A stretch of DNA of 43,970 bases from Wenzhouxiangella sp. (GCA_007134485.1 SLKT01000113.1:1-43970); one strand, 5' to 3'; shown: positions 32,191-43,796, numbered from the stretch's first letter. Notes: generated by a model not told the origin, from the sequence alone. Numbers and translations: made by a program.

Positions 32191-35100
32191 TCAGGCCGCG
32201 GCCCGCTTTTTCGGCGTCAGCCGATCAAGCAGCTCAGTGGCCATGGCCAGGCGTGCTTCCGGCGATTCGAACTCGCCCTTGACGCGCAGCTTATCGTTGG
32301 CCGGTAGCTCGAAGGTGTGGGCTTCCTTCTGGATCATCTTGAGTAACTCTTCGATGTTGATGTCCGGCTTCGTCACGAACTCCACCCGGCCGCCGGCCGG
32401 GCCGACTTCCAGGCGGCGCATGCCGAGCTTTCTGGCTTTCAGGCGAAGCTCGGCGGTGACAAACAGTTGCTTGACTTCCGGCGGCAGCAGGCCGAAACGG
32501 TCGATCATTTCGACCTGGAGCTTGTGCAGGGATTTGTCGTTCTCGGCCTGGCTGATGCGCTTGTAGAGCACCAGGCGCTGGTGGACGTCGGGCAGGTAGT
32601 CCGGCGGGATCATCGCGGTCGAATGCAGGTCGACCTCGCTGGTCAGGGACAGTGGTTCGTCCAGATCGGGCTCGATGCCGGCCTTGAGCGCCTCGACGGC
32701 GCGATTGAGCATGTCGGAATAGAGCGAAAAGCCGATCGCCTCGATCTGGCCGGATTGATCTTCGCCCAGCAGTTCACCGGCGCCGCGGATTTCCAGGTCA
32801 TGGCTGGCCAGGGTGAAGCCCGCGCCCAGTTCCTCCATCGACTGGATGGCTTCCAGGCGCTTGATGGCGTCGCGGGTCATGGCCTTCTTGTGCGGGGTGA
32901 TCAGGTAGGCATAGGCCAGGTGATGGGAACGACCGACCCGGCCCCTGAGCTGGTGAAGCTGGGCCAGGCCGAACTTGTCGGCGCGGTTGATGATGATGGT
33001 GTTGGCGGTCGGCACATCGATGCCGTTTTCGATGATGGTCGAGCAGACCAGCAGGTTGATGCGCCGGGCATAGAAATCGCGCATGGTGCGCTCCATCTCG
33101 CCGGGCGGCATCTGGCCGTGGGCCATGCCGATACGGGCACGCGGAAACATCTCTTCGAGTTCCGAGACCATGCGCGCCATGTTCCGAACTTCGTTGTGCA
33201 GGAAATACACCTGGCCGCCGCGTTGGAATTCGCGACTGACGGCGTCACGGATGGTGGCCGAGTCCCATTCACTGACAAAGGTCTTGACCGCCAGGCGCCG
33301 GGCCGGCGGGGTGGCGATGATGGACAGCTCGCGAAGGCCGGTCATGGCCATGTTGAGCGTGCGTGGAATGGGGGTGGCGGTCAGGGTCAGCAGATCGACC
33401 TCGGCGCGCAGTGCCTTCAATCGCTCCTTCTGGCGCACGCCGAAGCGCTGTTCCTCGTCGATGATGACCAGGCCGAGGTTGTTGAAGGCGATATCTTTTT
33501 GCAGCAGCTTGTGGGTGCCGATGACGATATCGACATTGCCGGTATTGAGACCTTCGACGGTCTTGGTGGTCTGCTTGCCTGTCCGTGAGAGCAGGGCGAT
33601 ATTGACCGGCCAGTCGGCAAAGCGATCGGTAAAGGTCCGGTAGTGCTGCTCGGCCAGCAAGGTGGTGGGCGCAAGCATCGCGACCTGGCCGCCCGATACG
33701 ACCACGGAAAAGGCGGCGCGCAAGGCGACCTCGGTCTTGCCAAAGCCGACATCGCCGCACACCACCCGGTCCATGGGTTGGTCGGAAGCCAGGTCGGCCA
33801 GCACGGCGTCGATCGCGACCTGCTGATCATCGGTTTCCTCGTATTCGAATCCGGCGGCGAAGCGAGCGTACATGCCGCGCTCGAGTTCAAAGGCATGACC
33901 CTGGCGCGAGGCGCGCCGGGCCTGCAGGTTGAGCAGTTCGGCGGCCACGTCGCGGACTTTTTCGGCGGCCTTGCGACGGGTCTTTTTCCACTGCTCCGAT
34001 CCGAGCTTGTGGAGACTGACCTGGTCCGGGTCGGCGCCGGTGTAGCGGCTGACCAGGTGCAGGTCGGTGACCGGCACGTACAGCTTGTCGCCGCCGTCGT
34101 ATTCCAGGGTCAGGTATTCACCGGTCGAATCACCGACCTCGAGCACTTCCAGGCCCAGATATCGGCCGATGCCGTGTTCCATGTGAACCACCAGCGCCCC
34201 GGATTGCAGATCGGCCAAGCTCTTGACCAGGCTTTCCGGGTCCTGGCCGCTGCGCTTGTCGCGCCGGATGGTGCGGGTATGCCCGGGAAACAGCTCGGAC
34301 TCACTCAGGATGGTCAGGCCGCGATCGGGCAGGCGGCAACCGCCGGAGACCGGCATGACCGCCAGGCATAGTTGCTCGGAGCCGCTCATGAACGCTGCCC
34401 AGGATTCGACCGGGGTTGGCTTGAGACCGGCCCCGCGCAGGCCGTCGCCAATCAATTCGCGTCGGCCGGGGGTATCGGCGGCCAGCAGGATGCGATCGGG
34501 ATGTTCGCGCAAGGCCGCCACCGCCGCTTCTGCGCCATGGTCCAGGTCAATGGCTTCCGGGGGTTCGACCACGCTGCGTGCCGGGGCTCTGCGGGTAATC
34601 CGCACGGCGCAGTCCTCTTGCAGCGTGGCCAGCAATTCGCGGGCCGGGAAGAACAACTCGTCGGGTTCAAGCACCGGCCTTTCGCGATCGCCCTGGCGTT
34701 GTTCGAACCGAAAGCGAATCTGCCCGGACTGTTCCTCGGCGGCCTCGTCGATGCCGGGCAGCAGCACCAGCCGGTGGGTCGAGGGCAGGTAGTCGATCAG
34801 CGAGCAGGTTTTTTCAAAGAACAACGGCAGGTATTGCTCCAGCCCCTGGCCGTGGATACTCTCGCCGACTTCCTGGTAGGGCAGGGCGCCGCGCAGGTCG
34901 ACATCGAATCTCGTGCGAAAACGGCGCCGGAAATCCTGGCGGGCCTGCTCGTCGAAGGGGTACTCGCGCGCCGGCAGCATGGCGATGCGTTCAATCTTTT
35001 CAACGGATCGCTGGCTTTCCGGGTCGAAGGTGCGGATCGACTCGATCTCATCGTCAAACAATTCGATGCGGTAGGGGTCGGGCCGACCCATGGGCCACAG

Positions 35101-35616
35101 GTCCAGCACCGCACCGCGAACGGCGAACTGCCCCGGCTGCCAGACCTGGTCGGAGACCGCATATCCGGCCTCGTGCAAGGTATTGCGGAATGCCATCGGC
35201 TCGATCGACTGACCCACCGAAAGATCCAGGCTCTGACCCTGTACCCAGGCGACCGGGGCCAGGCGTTGCATCAGGGCGTTGATCGGGGCAATGACGATGC
35301 CCGAACTCATGCCCGGCAGGCGCGCCAGCAAATTCAGGCGCCGCGAGACCAGGTCCGGGTGGGGTGAATACAGATCATAGGGCAGGGTTTCCCAGTCCGG
35401 GAACAACTCGGCGGGTGGTCCGTCGAGCTGGTTGAGATCATCACGCAGACGCCGGGCGCTGTAACCGTCGGCGGCGACCACCAGTAATGGCCCGCCTTTT
35501 CGGGCAGCCAGTGTCGACAGGGCCAGCGCCAGGGCAAACCCGTCCAGCAACGGCCAGTCGATACGCTCATGCTCGGTGCGGGGCGGGTTGAGGATGGAAA
35601 AGGACTGGGTCATCAA
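32191..35616 (-). CDS. mfd: Transcription-repair coupling factor Mfd, 1141 aa
   Basis: Mfd removes RNA polymerase stalled at DNA damage and recruits UvrA. The N-terminal UvrB-homology module contains LFPDWETLPYDLYSPHPDLV; the RNA-polymerase-interaction domain has LVVHMEHGIGRYLGLE and YVPVTDLHLVSRY; the helicase/translocase motor has GDVGFGKTEVALRAAF (Walker A), IIDEEQRFGVRQKE (DEEQ box), LTATPIPRTLNMAMTGLR and QLHQLRGRVGRSHHLAYAYL; a C-terminal TRCF domain ends it. Length matches E. coli (1148). A 95-base gap separates it from paralogue B; upstream lies the tRNA-Val promoter. Confidence 0.97.
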   Translation of the reverse strand: MMTQSFSILNPPRTEHERIDWPLLDGFALALALSTLAARKGGPLLVVAADGYSARRLRDDLNQLDGPPAELFPDWETLPYDLYSPHPDLVSRRLNLLARLPGMSSGIVIAPINALMQRLAPVAWVQGQSLDLSVGQSIEPMAFRNTLHEAGYAVSDQVWQPGQFAVRGAVLDLWPMGRPDPYRIELFDDEIESIRTFDPESQRSVEKIERIAMLPAREYPFDEQARQDFRRRFRTRFDVDLRGALPYQEVGESIHGQGLEQYLPLFFEKTCSLIDYLPSTHRLVLLPGIDEAAEEQSGQIRFRFEQRQGDRERPVLEPDELFFPARELLATLQEDCAVRITRRAPARSVVEPPEAIDLDHGAEAAVAALREHPDRILLAADTPGRRELIGDGLRGAGLKPTPVESWAAFMSGSEQLCLAVMPVSGGCRLPDRGLTILSESELFPGHTRTIRRDKRSGQDPESLVKSLADLQSGALVVHMEHGIGRYLGLEVLEVGDSTGEYLTLEYDGGDKLYVPVTDLHLVSRYTGADPDQVSLHKLGSEQWKKTRRKAAEKVRDVAAELLNLQARRASRQGHAFELERGMYARFAAGFEYEETDDQQVAIDAVLADLASDQPMDRVVCGDVGFGKTEVALRAAFSVVVSGGQVAMLAPTTLLAEQHYRTFTDRFADWPVNIALLSRTGKQTTKTVEGLNTGNVDIVIGTHKLLQKDIAFNNLGLVIIDEEQRFGVRQKERLKALRAEVDLLTLTATPIPRTLNMAMTGLRELSIIATPPARRLAVKTFVSEWDSATIRDAVSREFQRGGQVYFLHNEVRNMARMVSELEEMFPRARIGMAHGQMPPGEMERTMRDFYARRINLLVCSTIIENGIDVPTANTIIINRADKFGLAQLHQLRGRVGRSHHLAYAYLITPHKKAMTRDAIKRLEAIQSMEELGAGFTLASHDLEIRGAGELLGEDQSGQIEAIGFSLYSDMLNRAVEALKAGIEPDLDEPLSLTSEVDLHSTAMIPPDYLPDVHQRLVLYKRISQAENDKSLHKLQVEMIDRFGLLPPEVKQLFVTAELRLKARKLGMRRLEVGPAGGRVEFVTKPDINIEELLKMIQKEAHTFELPANDKLRVKGEFESPEARLAMATELLDRLTPKKRAAA

Positions 35617-35703
35617 AGCTTGGAGCGCTTAAACCGGCTATTTTACCAAGGGTGATGCCGAGTCAGACGGCTCGAGTTCGGTTTCGAGGGGGTAAAAATG
35701 GTC

Positions 35704-35732
35704 TTGTCGGAATCGGTGGCTTTTGCTATTCT
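35704..35732 (+). promoter_or_regulatory. Promoter of tRNA-Val
   Basis: TTGTCG (35704-35709), 17 bases, TATTCT (35727-35732), then a GC-rich discriminator up to the tRNA at 35750. GC-rich discriminators are typical of stringently controlled tRNA and rRNA promoters. Confidence 0.6.
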
Positions 35733-35749
35733 TGCCGGCTTGTCGCGAT

Positions 35750-35826
35750 GGGCGATTAGCTCAGTTGGTTAGAGCGCTGTCTTGACATGGCAGAGGTCGC
35801 TGGTTCAAATCCAGCATCGCCCACCA
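35750..35826 (+). tRNA. tRNA-Val(GAC)
   Basis: A complete 77-nt cloverleaf: acceptor GGGCGAT pairs with ATCGCCC, D-arm GCTC/GAGC, anticodon arm CTGTC/GGCAG with loop TTGACAT giving anticodon GAC (Val), and T-arm CTGG-TTCAAAT-CCAG. CCA is encoded. An inverted-repeat element begins at the very next base. Confidence 0.95.
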
Positions 35827-36041
35827 TCGAATTCGTTCCAGCCTTTCTTGTGCACGCCGCTTTCGGCGCCGTCCGTTGCTCGAAATCCTCATGTACCATT
35901 AAGGTACACGCGCGACGGCTTCGCTCAGGGGCTTCTTGCCCTTGCGGGCAAACCGCCCCATCGCTCTCGCCTGCGCTGCGGTTCCTGCGCTACGGGCGTC
36001 ACCGAAATCGACGCACCCAAGAAACGCTGGAACGAATTCGA
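35827..36041. repeat. 215-base element bounded by near-perfect inverted repeats, abutting tRNA-Val
   Basis: The left end (from 35827) reads TCGAATTCGTTCCAGCCTTT and the right end (to 36041) is its complement, GGAACGAATTCGA after AAGAAACGCT; similarity extends about 45 bases inward. Inside is a TGTACC-N5-GGTACA palindrome (35892-35908) and GC-rich stems. It encodes no convincing protein. The arrangement is that of a small non-autonomous repeat (MITE- or REP-like). Confidence 0.6.
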
Positions 36042-36108
36042 TCCTCTGATTATTTCTCCGAATTTTCCGGTTTTTGCACGGAGCTTGCCCTGGATTTGAT
36101 TCGGGGTT

Positions 36109-36215
36109 CGTCACCGAAATCAGCGCCCTCAGCGGCACTGGAACAGCCACAGGCCCTTAGCCGAGGTTGGGGTCGCCGAAATCGACGCACTCAGAAAGCG
36201 CTGGGACGCATTCGA
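36109..36215 (+). repeat. Two further copies of the repeat end
   Basis: CGTCACCGAAATC-type sequence recurs at 36109-36144 (diverged; ends CACTGGAAC) and 36172-36215 (GTCGCCGAAATCGACGCACT to GACGCATTCGA), matching the right end of the element at 35997-36041. The stretch 36042-36108 between copies holds nothing I recognise. Confidence 0.6.
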
Positions 36216-36223
36216 GGGCTTGG

Positions 36224-36356
36224 CGGGAGACGGAAGACGGAGACCGTGGTCGGAGGCTGTCGTAATTTCCTTGCGCCTTGAACCTTGAGCCTTGAACCTT
36301 GAGCCTTTTCCGTAAACCGGTATCCAACCCCTGATCCCTGAATCCTGACCCCTGTC
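36224..36356 (+). repeat. Three consecutive heptad repeat families upstream of thrS
   Basis: In order: GGGAGAC/GGAAGAC/GGAGACC units (36225-36246), CCTTGAA/CCTTGAG units (about 36276-36306), and CCCTGAT, CCCTGAA, TCCTGAC, CCCTGTC (36329-36356). The first two families are the same as those between cusB and cusA. No gene lies in the whole 35827-36409 stretch. Confidence 0.75.
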
Positions 36357-36409
36357 ATTCCTCAATTCAACTACACTCCACTCGCCCAGTAGCGGTAAAA
36401 TTGGCGGTT

Positions 36410-38332
36410 ATGGTTCAGATTACACTTCCAGACGGGAATACCAAGTCCTTCGAGCAGCCGGTGACGGTGCACGAGGTGGCCGAATCCATCGGTCCGGGGT
36501 TGGCCAAGGCCGCACTTGCCGGCGAGGTCGACGGGCGGCTGGTGGATACCAGTTATCGCATCGAGCGCGATGCCGATCTGCGCATCATTACCGGGCGTGA
36601 CGAGGAGGGCGTGGAAATCATTCGCCACTCCACCGCTCACCTGATGGCCCAGGCGGTCAAGCGGCTGTTTCCCGAAACCCAGGTCACCATCGGTCCGACC
36701 GTGGAGTACGGGTTTTACTATGACTTTGCCCGCGACGAGACCTTTGGCCCTGAAGACCTGGAAAAGATCGAGCAGGAGATGGCCCGCATCGTGGCCGAGG
36801 ACATCGCCGTCGAGCGCGAAGTCATGGATCGTGACGAGGCGGTCGAGTTCTTTCGTGACCAGGGCGAGGAATACAAGGCGAAGATCATCGAGGACATTCC
36901 CGCCGGCGAAGAAATCTCGCTGTATCGGCAGGGCGATTTCATCGATCTTTGTCGGGGCCCGCATATTCCCTCGACCGGCAAGCTCGGCGCGTTCAAGCTG
37001 ACCAAGCTGGCCGGTGCCTACTGGCGTGGTGATTCCGACAACGAGATGTTGCAGCGCATCTACGGCACCGCCTGGCCGGACAAGAAGCAGCTCAAGCAGC
37101 ACCTGAAACGCCTGGAAGAGGCCGAAAAGCGCGATCATCGCAAGCTGGGATCACGCCTGGACCTGTTTCATACCCAGCCCGAGGCGCCGGGCATGGTGTT
37201 CTGGCACGACAAGGGCTGGCGCATCTACCTGGCCGTGCAGAACTATATTCGCAGTCGCCTGGAGGAGGCCGGTTACCAGGAGATTCACACGCCCTCGGTG
37301 GTTGATCGCAGCCTGTGGGAAAAGTCCGGCCACTGGGATAATTTCGGCGAGGACATGTTCATCACCTCGTCGGAAGACCGGGTTTACGCGATCAAGCCGA
37401 TGAATTGTCCTTGCCATGTCCAGGTCTACAACCAGGGCCTGAAGAGCTATCGGGACTTGCCGTTGCGCATGGCCGAATTCGGGTCCTGTCATCGCAATGA
37501 GCCCTCGGGCGCCTTGCATGGTCTGATGCGGGTGCGCAATTTCGTCCAGGATGATGCCCACATCTTCTGCACCGAGGACCAGATCCGAGACGAGGTCATG
37601 GCCTTCAATGCGCTGGTCTTCGATGTCTACCGCGATTTCGGCTTTACCGACGTACTCGTCAAGCTCTCGACCCGGCCCGAGCAACGGGTCGGTTCCGACG
37701 AGGTCTGGGACAAGGCCGAAAAGGCCCTGGCCGACGCACTGGAATCGGCCGGTATCGAATACGAGTTGCAGCCCGGCGAGGGTGCCTTCTACGGCCCCAA
37801 GATTGAATTCTCACTGACCGACTGCATTGGTCGGGTTTGGCAGTGCGGCACCATGCAGGTTGATTTCTCCATGCCCGGACGCCTGGGTGCGACTTACGTG
37901 GACGAGAACGGCGAGCGCCAGGTGCCAGTGATGCTTCACCGGGCCATTCTGGGCTCCATCGAGCGTTTTATCGGCGTATTGCTGGAGCACTACGAGGGTA
38001 ATCTGCCGTTGTGGCTGGCCCCGGTACAGGCAGTGGTACTCAACATCACCGACACCCAGGCCGATTATGCCGAGCAGGTGGCTGAAAAGCTGCAACAAAT
38101 GGGCTTCAGAGCCGAATCGGACTTGAGAAACGAGAAGGTTGGCTATAAGATTCGCGCGCGCACCCTTGAGAAGGTGCCCTACCTGCTGATCGTGGGGGAT
38201 CGCGAAGTCGAAAACGAGCAGGTTGCGGTTCGGCTGCGTGATGGCACTGATCTTGGTGCCATGCCGCTGGCCGACCTGGCCGAGCGCATGCGTGTTGAAG
38301 TGGCACAACGGCGCACAATCGGCGATAATTGA
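36410..38332 (+). CDS. thrS: Threonyl-tRNA synthetase, 640 aa
   Basis: Charges tRNA-Thr and edits mischarged Ser. It has a TGS domain ([20 protein letters not shown]), an editing domain with [16 protein letters not shown], and a class II catalytic core with [12 protein letters not shown] (zinc Cys) and [20 protein letters not shown], then the anticodon-binding domain from [15 protein letters not shown] used the ATG at 36410, giving MVQITLPDG as in E. coli; a TTG three codons upstream is less likely. No strong ribosome binding site is present. It opens the translation block. Confidence 0.97.
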   Translation: MVQITLPDGNTKSFEQPVTVHEVAESIGPGLAKAALAGEVDGRLVDTSYRIERDADLRIITGRDEEGVEIIRHSTAHLMAQAVKRLFPETQVTIGPTVEYGFYYDFARDETFGPEDLEKIEQEMARIVAEDIAVEREVMDRDEAVEFFRDQGEEYKAKIIEDIPAGEEISLYRQGDFIDLCRGPHIPSTGKLGAFKLTKLAGAYWRGDSDNEMLQRIYGTAWPDKKQLKQHLKRLEEAEKRDHRKLGSRLDLFHTQPEAPGMVFWHDKGWRIYLAVQNYIRSRLEEAGYQEIHTPSVVDRSLWEKSGHWDNFGEDMFITSSEDRVYAIKPMNCPCHVQVYNQGLKSYRDLPLRMAEFGSCHRNEPSGALHGLMRVRNFVQDDAHIFCTEDQIRDEVMAFNALVFDVYRDFGFTDVLVKLSTRPEQRVGSDEVWDKAEKALADALESAGIEYELQPGEGAFYGPKIEFSLTDCIGRVWQCGTMQVDFSMPGRLGATYVDENGERQVPVMLHRAILGSIERFIGVLLEHYEGNLPLWLAPVQAVVLNITDTQADYAEQVAEKLQQMGFRAESDLRNEKVGYKIRARTLEKVPYLLIVGDREVENEQVAVRLRDGTDLGAMPLADLAERMRVEVAQRRTIGDN

Positions 38333-38374
38333 CTGCTTGACCTGTTTTTTGAGTATTTTGAAGGAGTAGCACCC

Positions 38375-38893
38375 ATCGCAAACGACAAGAAGACCCGACG
38401 CAATGAGGACATCACCGCCCCGAAAGTTCGTGTAGTGGGCTCGGGCGGTGACCAGATCGGTGTCATGGGAATCAGGGAGGCGCTGGCCCAGGCCGAGGAG
38501 GAAGGGCTGGACCTGGTGGAAATCGCGCCGCAGGCCGAACCGCCGGTGTGCCGCATCATGGACTGGGGCAAGTATCGCTTCGAGGCCTCGAAAAAGGCCC
38601 AGGCCGCACGCAAGAAGCAAAAGCAGATCCAGGTCAAGGAAGTCAAGTTCCGGCCCGGCACCGACGACCATGATTACGATGTCAAGTTGCGCAACGTCAA
38701 GCGCTTCATTGAAGACGGCAACAAGGTCAAGGTCACGTTGCGTTTTCGTGGTCGTGAAATGGCCCACCAAGAGCTGGGTCGCGAACTGCTCAAGCGTGTC
38801 GAAACCGACATGGGTGAAGAGATTGTGGTGGAGCAGTATCCCCGCATGGAAGGTCGGCAGATGGTCATGATGATCGCGCCGAAAAAAGCCTGA
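38375..38893 (+). CDS. infC: Translation initiation factor IF-3 with ATC start codon, 172 aa
   Basis: IF-3 binds the 30S subunit and checks start codons. With the ATC at 38375 the protein begins (M)[20 protein letters not shown], the normal IF-3 N-terminus, and continues [20 protein letters not shown], then KPP-like [15 protein letters not shown], to KPGTDDHDY-like [12 protein letters not shown] and MIAPKKA. AAGGAG (38361-38366) lies eight bases before the ATC. The first ATG in the frame (38465) would delete a conserved part. Non-AUG starts let IF-3 autoregulate its own synthesis, as AUU does in E. coli. Confidence 0.95.
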   Translation: MANDKKTRRNEDITAPKVRVVGSGGDQIGVMGIREALAQAEEEGLDLVEIAPQAEPPVCRIMDWGKYRFEASKKAQAARKKQKQIQVKEVKFRPGTDDHDYDVKLRNVKRFIEDGNKVKVTLRFRGREMAHQELGRELLKRVETDMGEEIVVEQYPRMEGRQMVMMIAPKKA

Positions 38894-39010
38894 TATCGAA
38901 ATACTGCAAAGCGCTGGACTGCAGCCCATCAAAAGTTTTGTCACGGACGGCATCGTGGCGAACGCTGCAGAAAGGCATTTGAATAGTACGTTAACGCAAG
39001 GAGCAAGAAA
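38894..39010 (+). promoter_or_regulatory. infC-rpmI leader, possible L20-binding region
   Basis: The 117-base gap contains CTGCAG twice (in GGACTGCAGCCC and ACGCTGCAG) and an AAGGAG before rpmI. In E. coli the L20 repressor binds a structured leader upstream of rpmI. The spacing here fits such a leader, but I could not fold a convincing pseudoknot by eye. Confidence 0.3.
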
Positions 39011-39208
39011 ATGCCGAAGATGAAATCCAACCGGGGCGCGGCCAAGCGCTTCCGGGCCACGGGTAGCGGGCGCATCAAGCGAAAGCGCGCCTTTCACAGC
39101 CATATCCTGACCAAGAAGGACACCAAGCGCAAACGTCGCTTGCGGTCAACCACCCTGGTAGCCAAGTCGGACGAGAAAGCCGTCCGCCGCATGCTGCCCA
39201 AGCTTTGA
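39011..39208 (+). CDS. rpmI: Ribosomal protein L35 (bL35), 65 aa
   Basis: A small basic 50S protein: [51 protein letters not shown]. Length is typical. A clear AAGGAGC lies before the ATG, and rplT follows after 24 bases, the usual order. Confidence 0.97.
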   Translation: MPKMKSNRGAAKRFRATGSGRIKRKRAFHSHILTKKDTKRKRRLRSTTLVAKSDEKAVRRMLPKL

Positions 39209-39232
39209 TTGAGAATCTCAGGAGATTGAACA

Positions 39233-40602
<1,370 letters not shown>

Positions 40603-40625
40603 GTCTTTTTTGCTGGGAGAGCATC

Positions 40626-43004
40626 TTGAAGATCAGCTACCGCTGGCTCACTGAATGGGCGGATACCGATCTGAACGCCGAGCAGGCGGCCGAACGATTC
40701 ACCCTGGCCGGACTGGAAGTCGATGACCTGGCCTCGGTGGCGCCGCCACTGGATGGTGTGGTGGTCGGCGAGATCCTCGCGGTCGAACCGCATCCCGATG
40801 CCGATCGCTTGCGTGTGTGCCGGGTGACCGGCGACAGCGAGGAGCGCACCATTGTCTGCGGTGCGCCCAATGCCCGGACCGGGCTGAAAGCGCCGCTGGC
40901 GACCCTGGGCACGACCTTGCCGGGTGGCTTGAAGATCAAGCCGGCCAAGCTGCGCGGCGTGCGTTCGGAAGGCATGTTGTGCTCGGAACCCGAACTGGGC
41001 CTGGGCGAGGATGCCGCCGGGTTGATGGAATTGCCCGAGGATGCGCCGACCGGCAAGCCATTGGCCGGCTATCTGGGCCTTGATGACCATGTGCTGGAAA
41101 TCGACTTGACGCCCAACCGGGCCGATTGCCTGTCGGTGCGCGGACTGGCGCGTGAGCTGGCCGCCCTGACCGGCGCATCGCTGTCGGCCCCGGAGATGCC
41201 GCCAGTCGAGGCAGTGATTGATGATGGCCTGGATATTGAATTGCAGTCGCCCGAGGACTGCCCGCGATATATCGGCCGGATCATCCGCGATGTGGATGTC
41301 CATGCCGAAACCCCGCTGTGGATGGTCGAGGCGCTGCGCCGCAGCGGCCTGCGCAGCCTGGGCCCGATTGTCGATGTCACCAACTATGTGTTGCTGGAGC
41401 TGGGCCAGCCCATGCATGCCTTTGACCTGGCGCGCATCAACGGCGGTATCCGCGTCCGCCGACCGGAAAAGAACGAATGCATGACGCTGCTGGACGGTCG
41501 CGAGGTCGAGCTTGACCAGGACATGGTGTTGATTGCTGATCACCAGGGACCGCTGGCCCTGGGCGGCATCATGGGCGGGGAGGGCTCGGCCGTGGGCGAT
41601 TCGACCCGCGACATCCTGCTCGAATCAGCCTGGTTCAATCCGGCCTCGATTATCGGACGCTCGCGTCGGTTGGGGCTGGCGACTGAATCGGCGCACCGTT
41701 TCGAGCGCGGGGTGGATCCGCAACTGCAGCGTCTGGCCGCGGAGCGTGCGACAGCATTGATCATCGAGATTGCCGGTGGCAGGCCGGGGCCGTTACTGGA
41801 GGCGAGTGATGAGGAATTTATCCCGGTCAACCCCGAGGTTGAGCTACGCGTGGACCGACTCAATCGCGTTCTTGGTTCGGATCTGGATTCGGACACCGTG
41901 CACGAAATTCTCGAACGCCTGGGCATGCAGGTAGATGCTGGCCGAGCCGGGGTGTTCGGGATCATTGCGCCCAGCGCGCGGCGCGATATCGAGATCGAGG
42001 AAGACCTGATCGAGGAGGTTGCGCGGGTTTATGGTTACGATCGGCTGCCGTCGCGGCGACCGGGCGGTGGTCTGACCATTCGTATTCCCGGCGAGGGCGA
42101 GTTGTCTGAAACCTCCCTGCGTCACCAGCTGTGCGCGCGTGGCTTCCAGGAGATCATGACCTGGAGTTTTGTCAGCGAAAAGGAGCTTGAGCGCCTGGAC
42201 CTGCTTGAGCATGCCCAGCCACTGGCCAATCCGCTCAGCCGTGACCTTGCGATTCTGCGCACCAGCATGTTGCCGGGGCTGCTGCAGACCGCCGGCGCCA
42301 ATATGCGCCGCCAGCACGACAGTTTTCGGCTGTTCGAGCTGGGCGAGTGTTTTTCTCAAGGCGAATCAGGACTGGTCGAGACCAGCCGCCTGGGCCTTCT
42401 GATGACCGGCGCCAGTCGCGCGGAGCATTTCAGCGCCAAGCCGCGTGTGGTTGATTTTTTCGACCTCAAGGGTGAGATCGAGCACTTGTTGTCTCTCAAT
42501 CAGGTACCGGGCGAGATTCGCTTCGAGCCGACCACCCGGCCGTGGTTGCACCCGGGGCAGGCAGCCGAGCTGACCATCGATGGTGTGTCTGCCGGTTGGC
42601 TGGGCCAGTTGCACCCGGCCTTGGTCACCGAACTGGATTGGCCACGAAGCGCGTTCGTGGCCGAATTGGCGACCGATCAGATGCGCCGCAAGCAGTTACC
42701 GGAATTCTCTTCGCTGTGGCGTTTTCCCTCGGTTCGCCGAGATCTGTCACTGGTGGTCGAGGAGCAGATTCCGTCTGCCGCGCTGATCGACGAGATCCGC
42801 AAGGTGGGCGGGGCGAGCGTCAGAAATTGTATTATTTTTGACCAATATCAGGGTCCTGGTGTCGAAAAAGGCTTCAAAAGTTTATCTATTGGCTTGATTA
42901 TTCGTGAAGTTTCCCGCACTCTTAAGGATCAGGAAGTTGAGGCCTTGACTGCCAAAGTGGTGGACGGGCTGGAGCAGCGTTTCAACGCAAGACTAAGAGG
43001 ATAA
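40626..43004 (+). CDS. pheT: Phenylalanyl-tRNA synthetase beta subunit, TTG start, 792 aa
   Basis: The editing and tRNA-binding partner of PheS. It starts at TTG (40626), giving [13 protein letters not shown], the family N-terminus; GGGAGA lies upstream. It has the tRNA-binding (EMAP/B2) segment, [20 protein letters not shown], the B3/B4 editing domain ([17 protein letters not shown]-type, here [20 protein letters not shown]), B5 and a catalytic-like fold ending SEKELERL, and a C-terminal ferredoxin-like anticodon domain ([18 protein letters not shown]). Length equals E. coli (795). ihfA begins 4 bases after its stop. Confidence 0.96.
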   Translation: MKISYRWLTEWADTDLNAEQAAERFTLAGLEVDDLASVAPPLDGVVVGEILAVEPHPDADRLRVCRVTGDSEERTIVCGAPNARTGLKAPLATLGTTLPGGLKIKPAKLRGVRSEGMLCSEPELGLGEDAAGLMELPEDAPTGKPLAGYLGLDDHVLEIDLTPNRADCLSVRGLARELAALTGASLSAPEMPPVEAVIDDGLDIELQSPEDCPRYIGRIIRDVDVHAETPLWMVEALRRSGLRSLGPIVDVTNYVLLELGQPMHAFDLARINGGIRVRRPEKNECMTLLDGREVELDQDMVLIADHQGPLALGGIMGGEGSAVGDSTRDILLESAWFNPASIIGRSRRLGLATESAHRFERGVDPQLQRLAAERATALIIEIAGGRPGPLLEASDEEFIPVNPEVELRVDRLNRVLGSDLDSDTVHEILERLGMQVDAGRAGVFGIIAPSARRDIEIEEDLIEEVARVYGYDRLPSRRPGGGLTIRIPGEGELSETSLRHQLCARGFQEIMTWSFVSEKELERLDLLEHAQPLANPLSRDLAILRTSMLPGLLQTAGANMRRQHDSFRLFELGECFSQGESGLVETSRLGLLMTGASRAEHFSAKPRVVDFFDLKGEIEHLLSLNQVPGEIRFEPTTRPWLHPGQAAELTIDGVSAGWLGQLHPALVTELDWPRSAFVAELATDQMRRKQLPEFSSLWRFPSVRRDLSLVVEEQIPSAALIDEIRKVGGASVRNCIIFDQYQGPGVEKGFKSLSIGLIIREVSRTLKDQEVEALTAKVVDGLEQRFNARLRG

Positions 43005-43008
43005 GGGG

Positions 43009-43308
43009 ATGTCACTGACAAAAGCGGACCTGGCAGACACCCTGTTTGAAGAAGTCGGCCTGAACAAGCGCGAAGCCAAGGAGTTTGTCGACGCCTGGTT
43101 CGAAACCATCCGTCAGGCACTGGAGGACGGCGATCACGTCAAACTTTCAGGGTTCGGCAATTTTCAGCTGCGTGACAAGAATCAGCGACCCGGGCGCAAC
43201 CCCAAGACCGGCGAGGAAATTCCCATCTCCGCTCGTCGCGTGGTGACCTTCAAGCCCGGTCAGAAGCTCAGAGCGAGGGTAGAAGCTTATGCTGGATCCG
43301 GGGAGTAA
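43009..43308 (+). CDS. ihfA: Integration host factor alpha subunit, 99 aa
   Basis: A DNA-bending protein of the HU/IHF family: [80 protein letters not shown]. The intercalating Pro in the RPGRNP arm is present. Lying directly after pheT identifies it as the alpha subunit. It overlaps the MerR-like start by 20 bases. Confidence 0.96.
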   Translation: MSLTKADLADTLFEEVGLNKREAKEFVDAWFETIRQALEDGDHVKLSGFGNFQLRDKNQRPGRNPKTGEEIPISARRVVTFKPGQKLRARVEAYAGSGE

Positions 43309-43645
43309 CCAGGAACTGCCACCCATCCCGGCCAAACGCTACTTCACCATTGGTGAAGTCAGCGAGTTATGCTCTGTCAAACCACATGTCCTGCGTTACT
43401 GGGAGCAGGAATTCCCGCAGCTCAAGCCGGTCAAGCGGCGCGGCAACCGTCGCTATTACCAACGTCATGATGTCCTGATGATCCGCCAGATCCGCAGCCT
43501 TCTGCATGAACAGGGCTTTACCATCCTCGGCGCGCGCCAGCGCCTGGAAGGCGACAAGGCCCAGGATGATGTCTCCCGCAGCCAGCAACTGGTCCGTCAG
43601 ATCCGCACCGAACTCGAAGACGTCCTGCAAGTTTTGAGGCGATAG
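43289..43645 (+). CDS. MerR-family transcriptional regulator, 118 aa
   Basis: The winged [43 protein letters not shown] starts at residue 18, and [20 protein letters not shown] is the MerR second helix pair; a short coiled coil ([19 protein letters not shown]) ends it. There is no metal-binding Cys set at the C-terminus, so it is not a CueR-type metal sensor. This small MerR is a constant neighbour of ihfA in gammaproteobacteria; its target is not known. Confidence 0.93.
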   Translation: MLDPGSNQELPPIPAKRYFTIGEVSELCSVKPHVLRYWEQEFPQLKPVKRRGNRRYYQRHDVLMIRQIRSLLHEQGFTILGARQRLEGDKAQDDVSRSQQLVRQIRTELEDVLQVLRR

Positions 43646-43719
43646 CCTGAAAACCTTTTGAGGCAAAGCCTTCAGGTCCGAAATCTGGTTCGCTATCGCG
43701 GAAAAAACAATATTGGTCT

Positions 43720-43796
43720 AACCGCCAAGAGCGCAAAGAACTCAAAGTAAAAATGTCTTCTTTTTCTACCTTCGCGTTCTTTGCGTCTTCGCGGTT
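43720..43796. repeat. Long inverted repeat with about 30-bp arms
   Basis: The left arm (43720-43749) starts AACCGCCAAGAGCGCAAAGA; the right arm (43767-43796) ends TTTGCGTCTTCGCGGTT. The arms pair with a few mismatches around a T-rich 17-base loop. It lies between the MerR-like gene and tRNA-Pro and could terminate the long translation-block transcript; the ACGCAAAGAACGCGAAGG-type arm resembles a dispersed intergenic repeat. Confidence 0.7.

Noticed and set aside
35782-36281. Plus-strand ORFs over tRNA-Val and the repeat element
   Set aside because: They read through the tRNA and through inverted repeats; the composition is that of repeat DNA, and no start signal is present.
36224-36356. CRISPR array
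   Set aside because: The units are 7 bases, contiguous and without spacers.
35750-36409. Genomic island integrated at tRNA-Val
   Set aside because: No integrase or direct copy of the tRNA end is seen, and the housekeeping gene thrS follows within 600 bases; only a small repeat element is supported.
43289-43645. CueR-type copper sensor
   Set aside because: The MerR-like protein lacks the C-terminal metal-binding cysteines and is a standard neighbour of ihfA, 31 kb from the copper genes.
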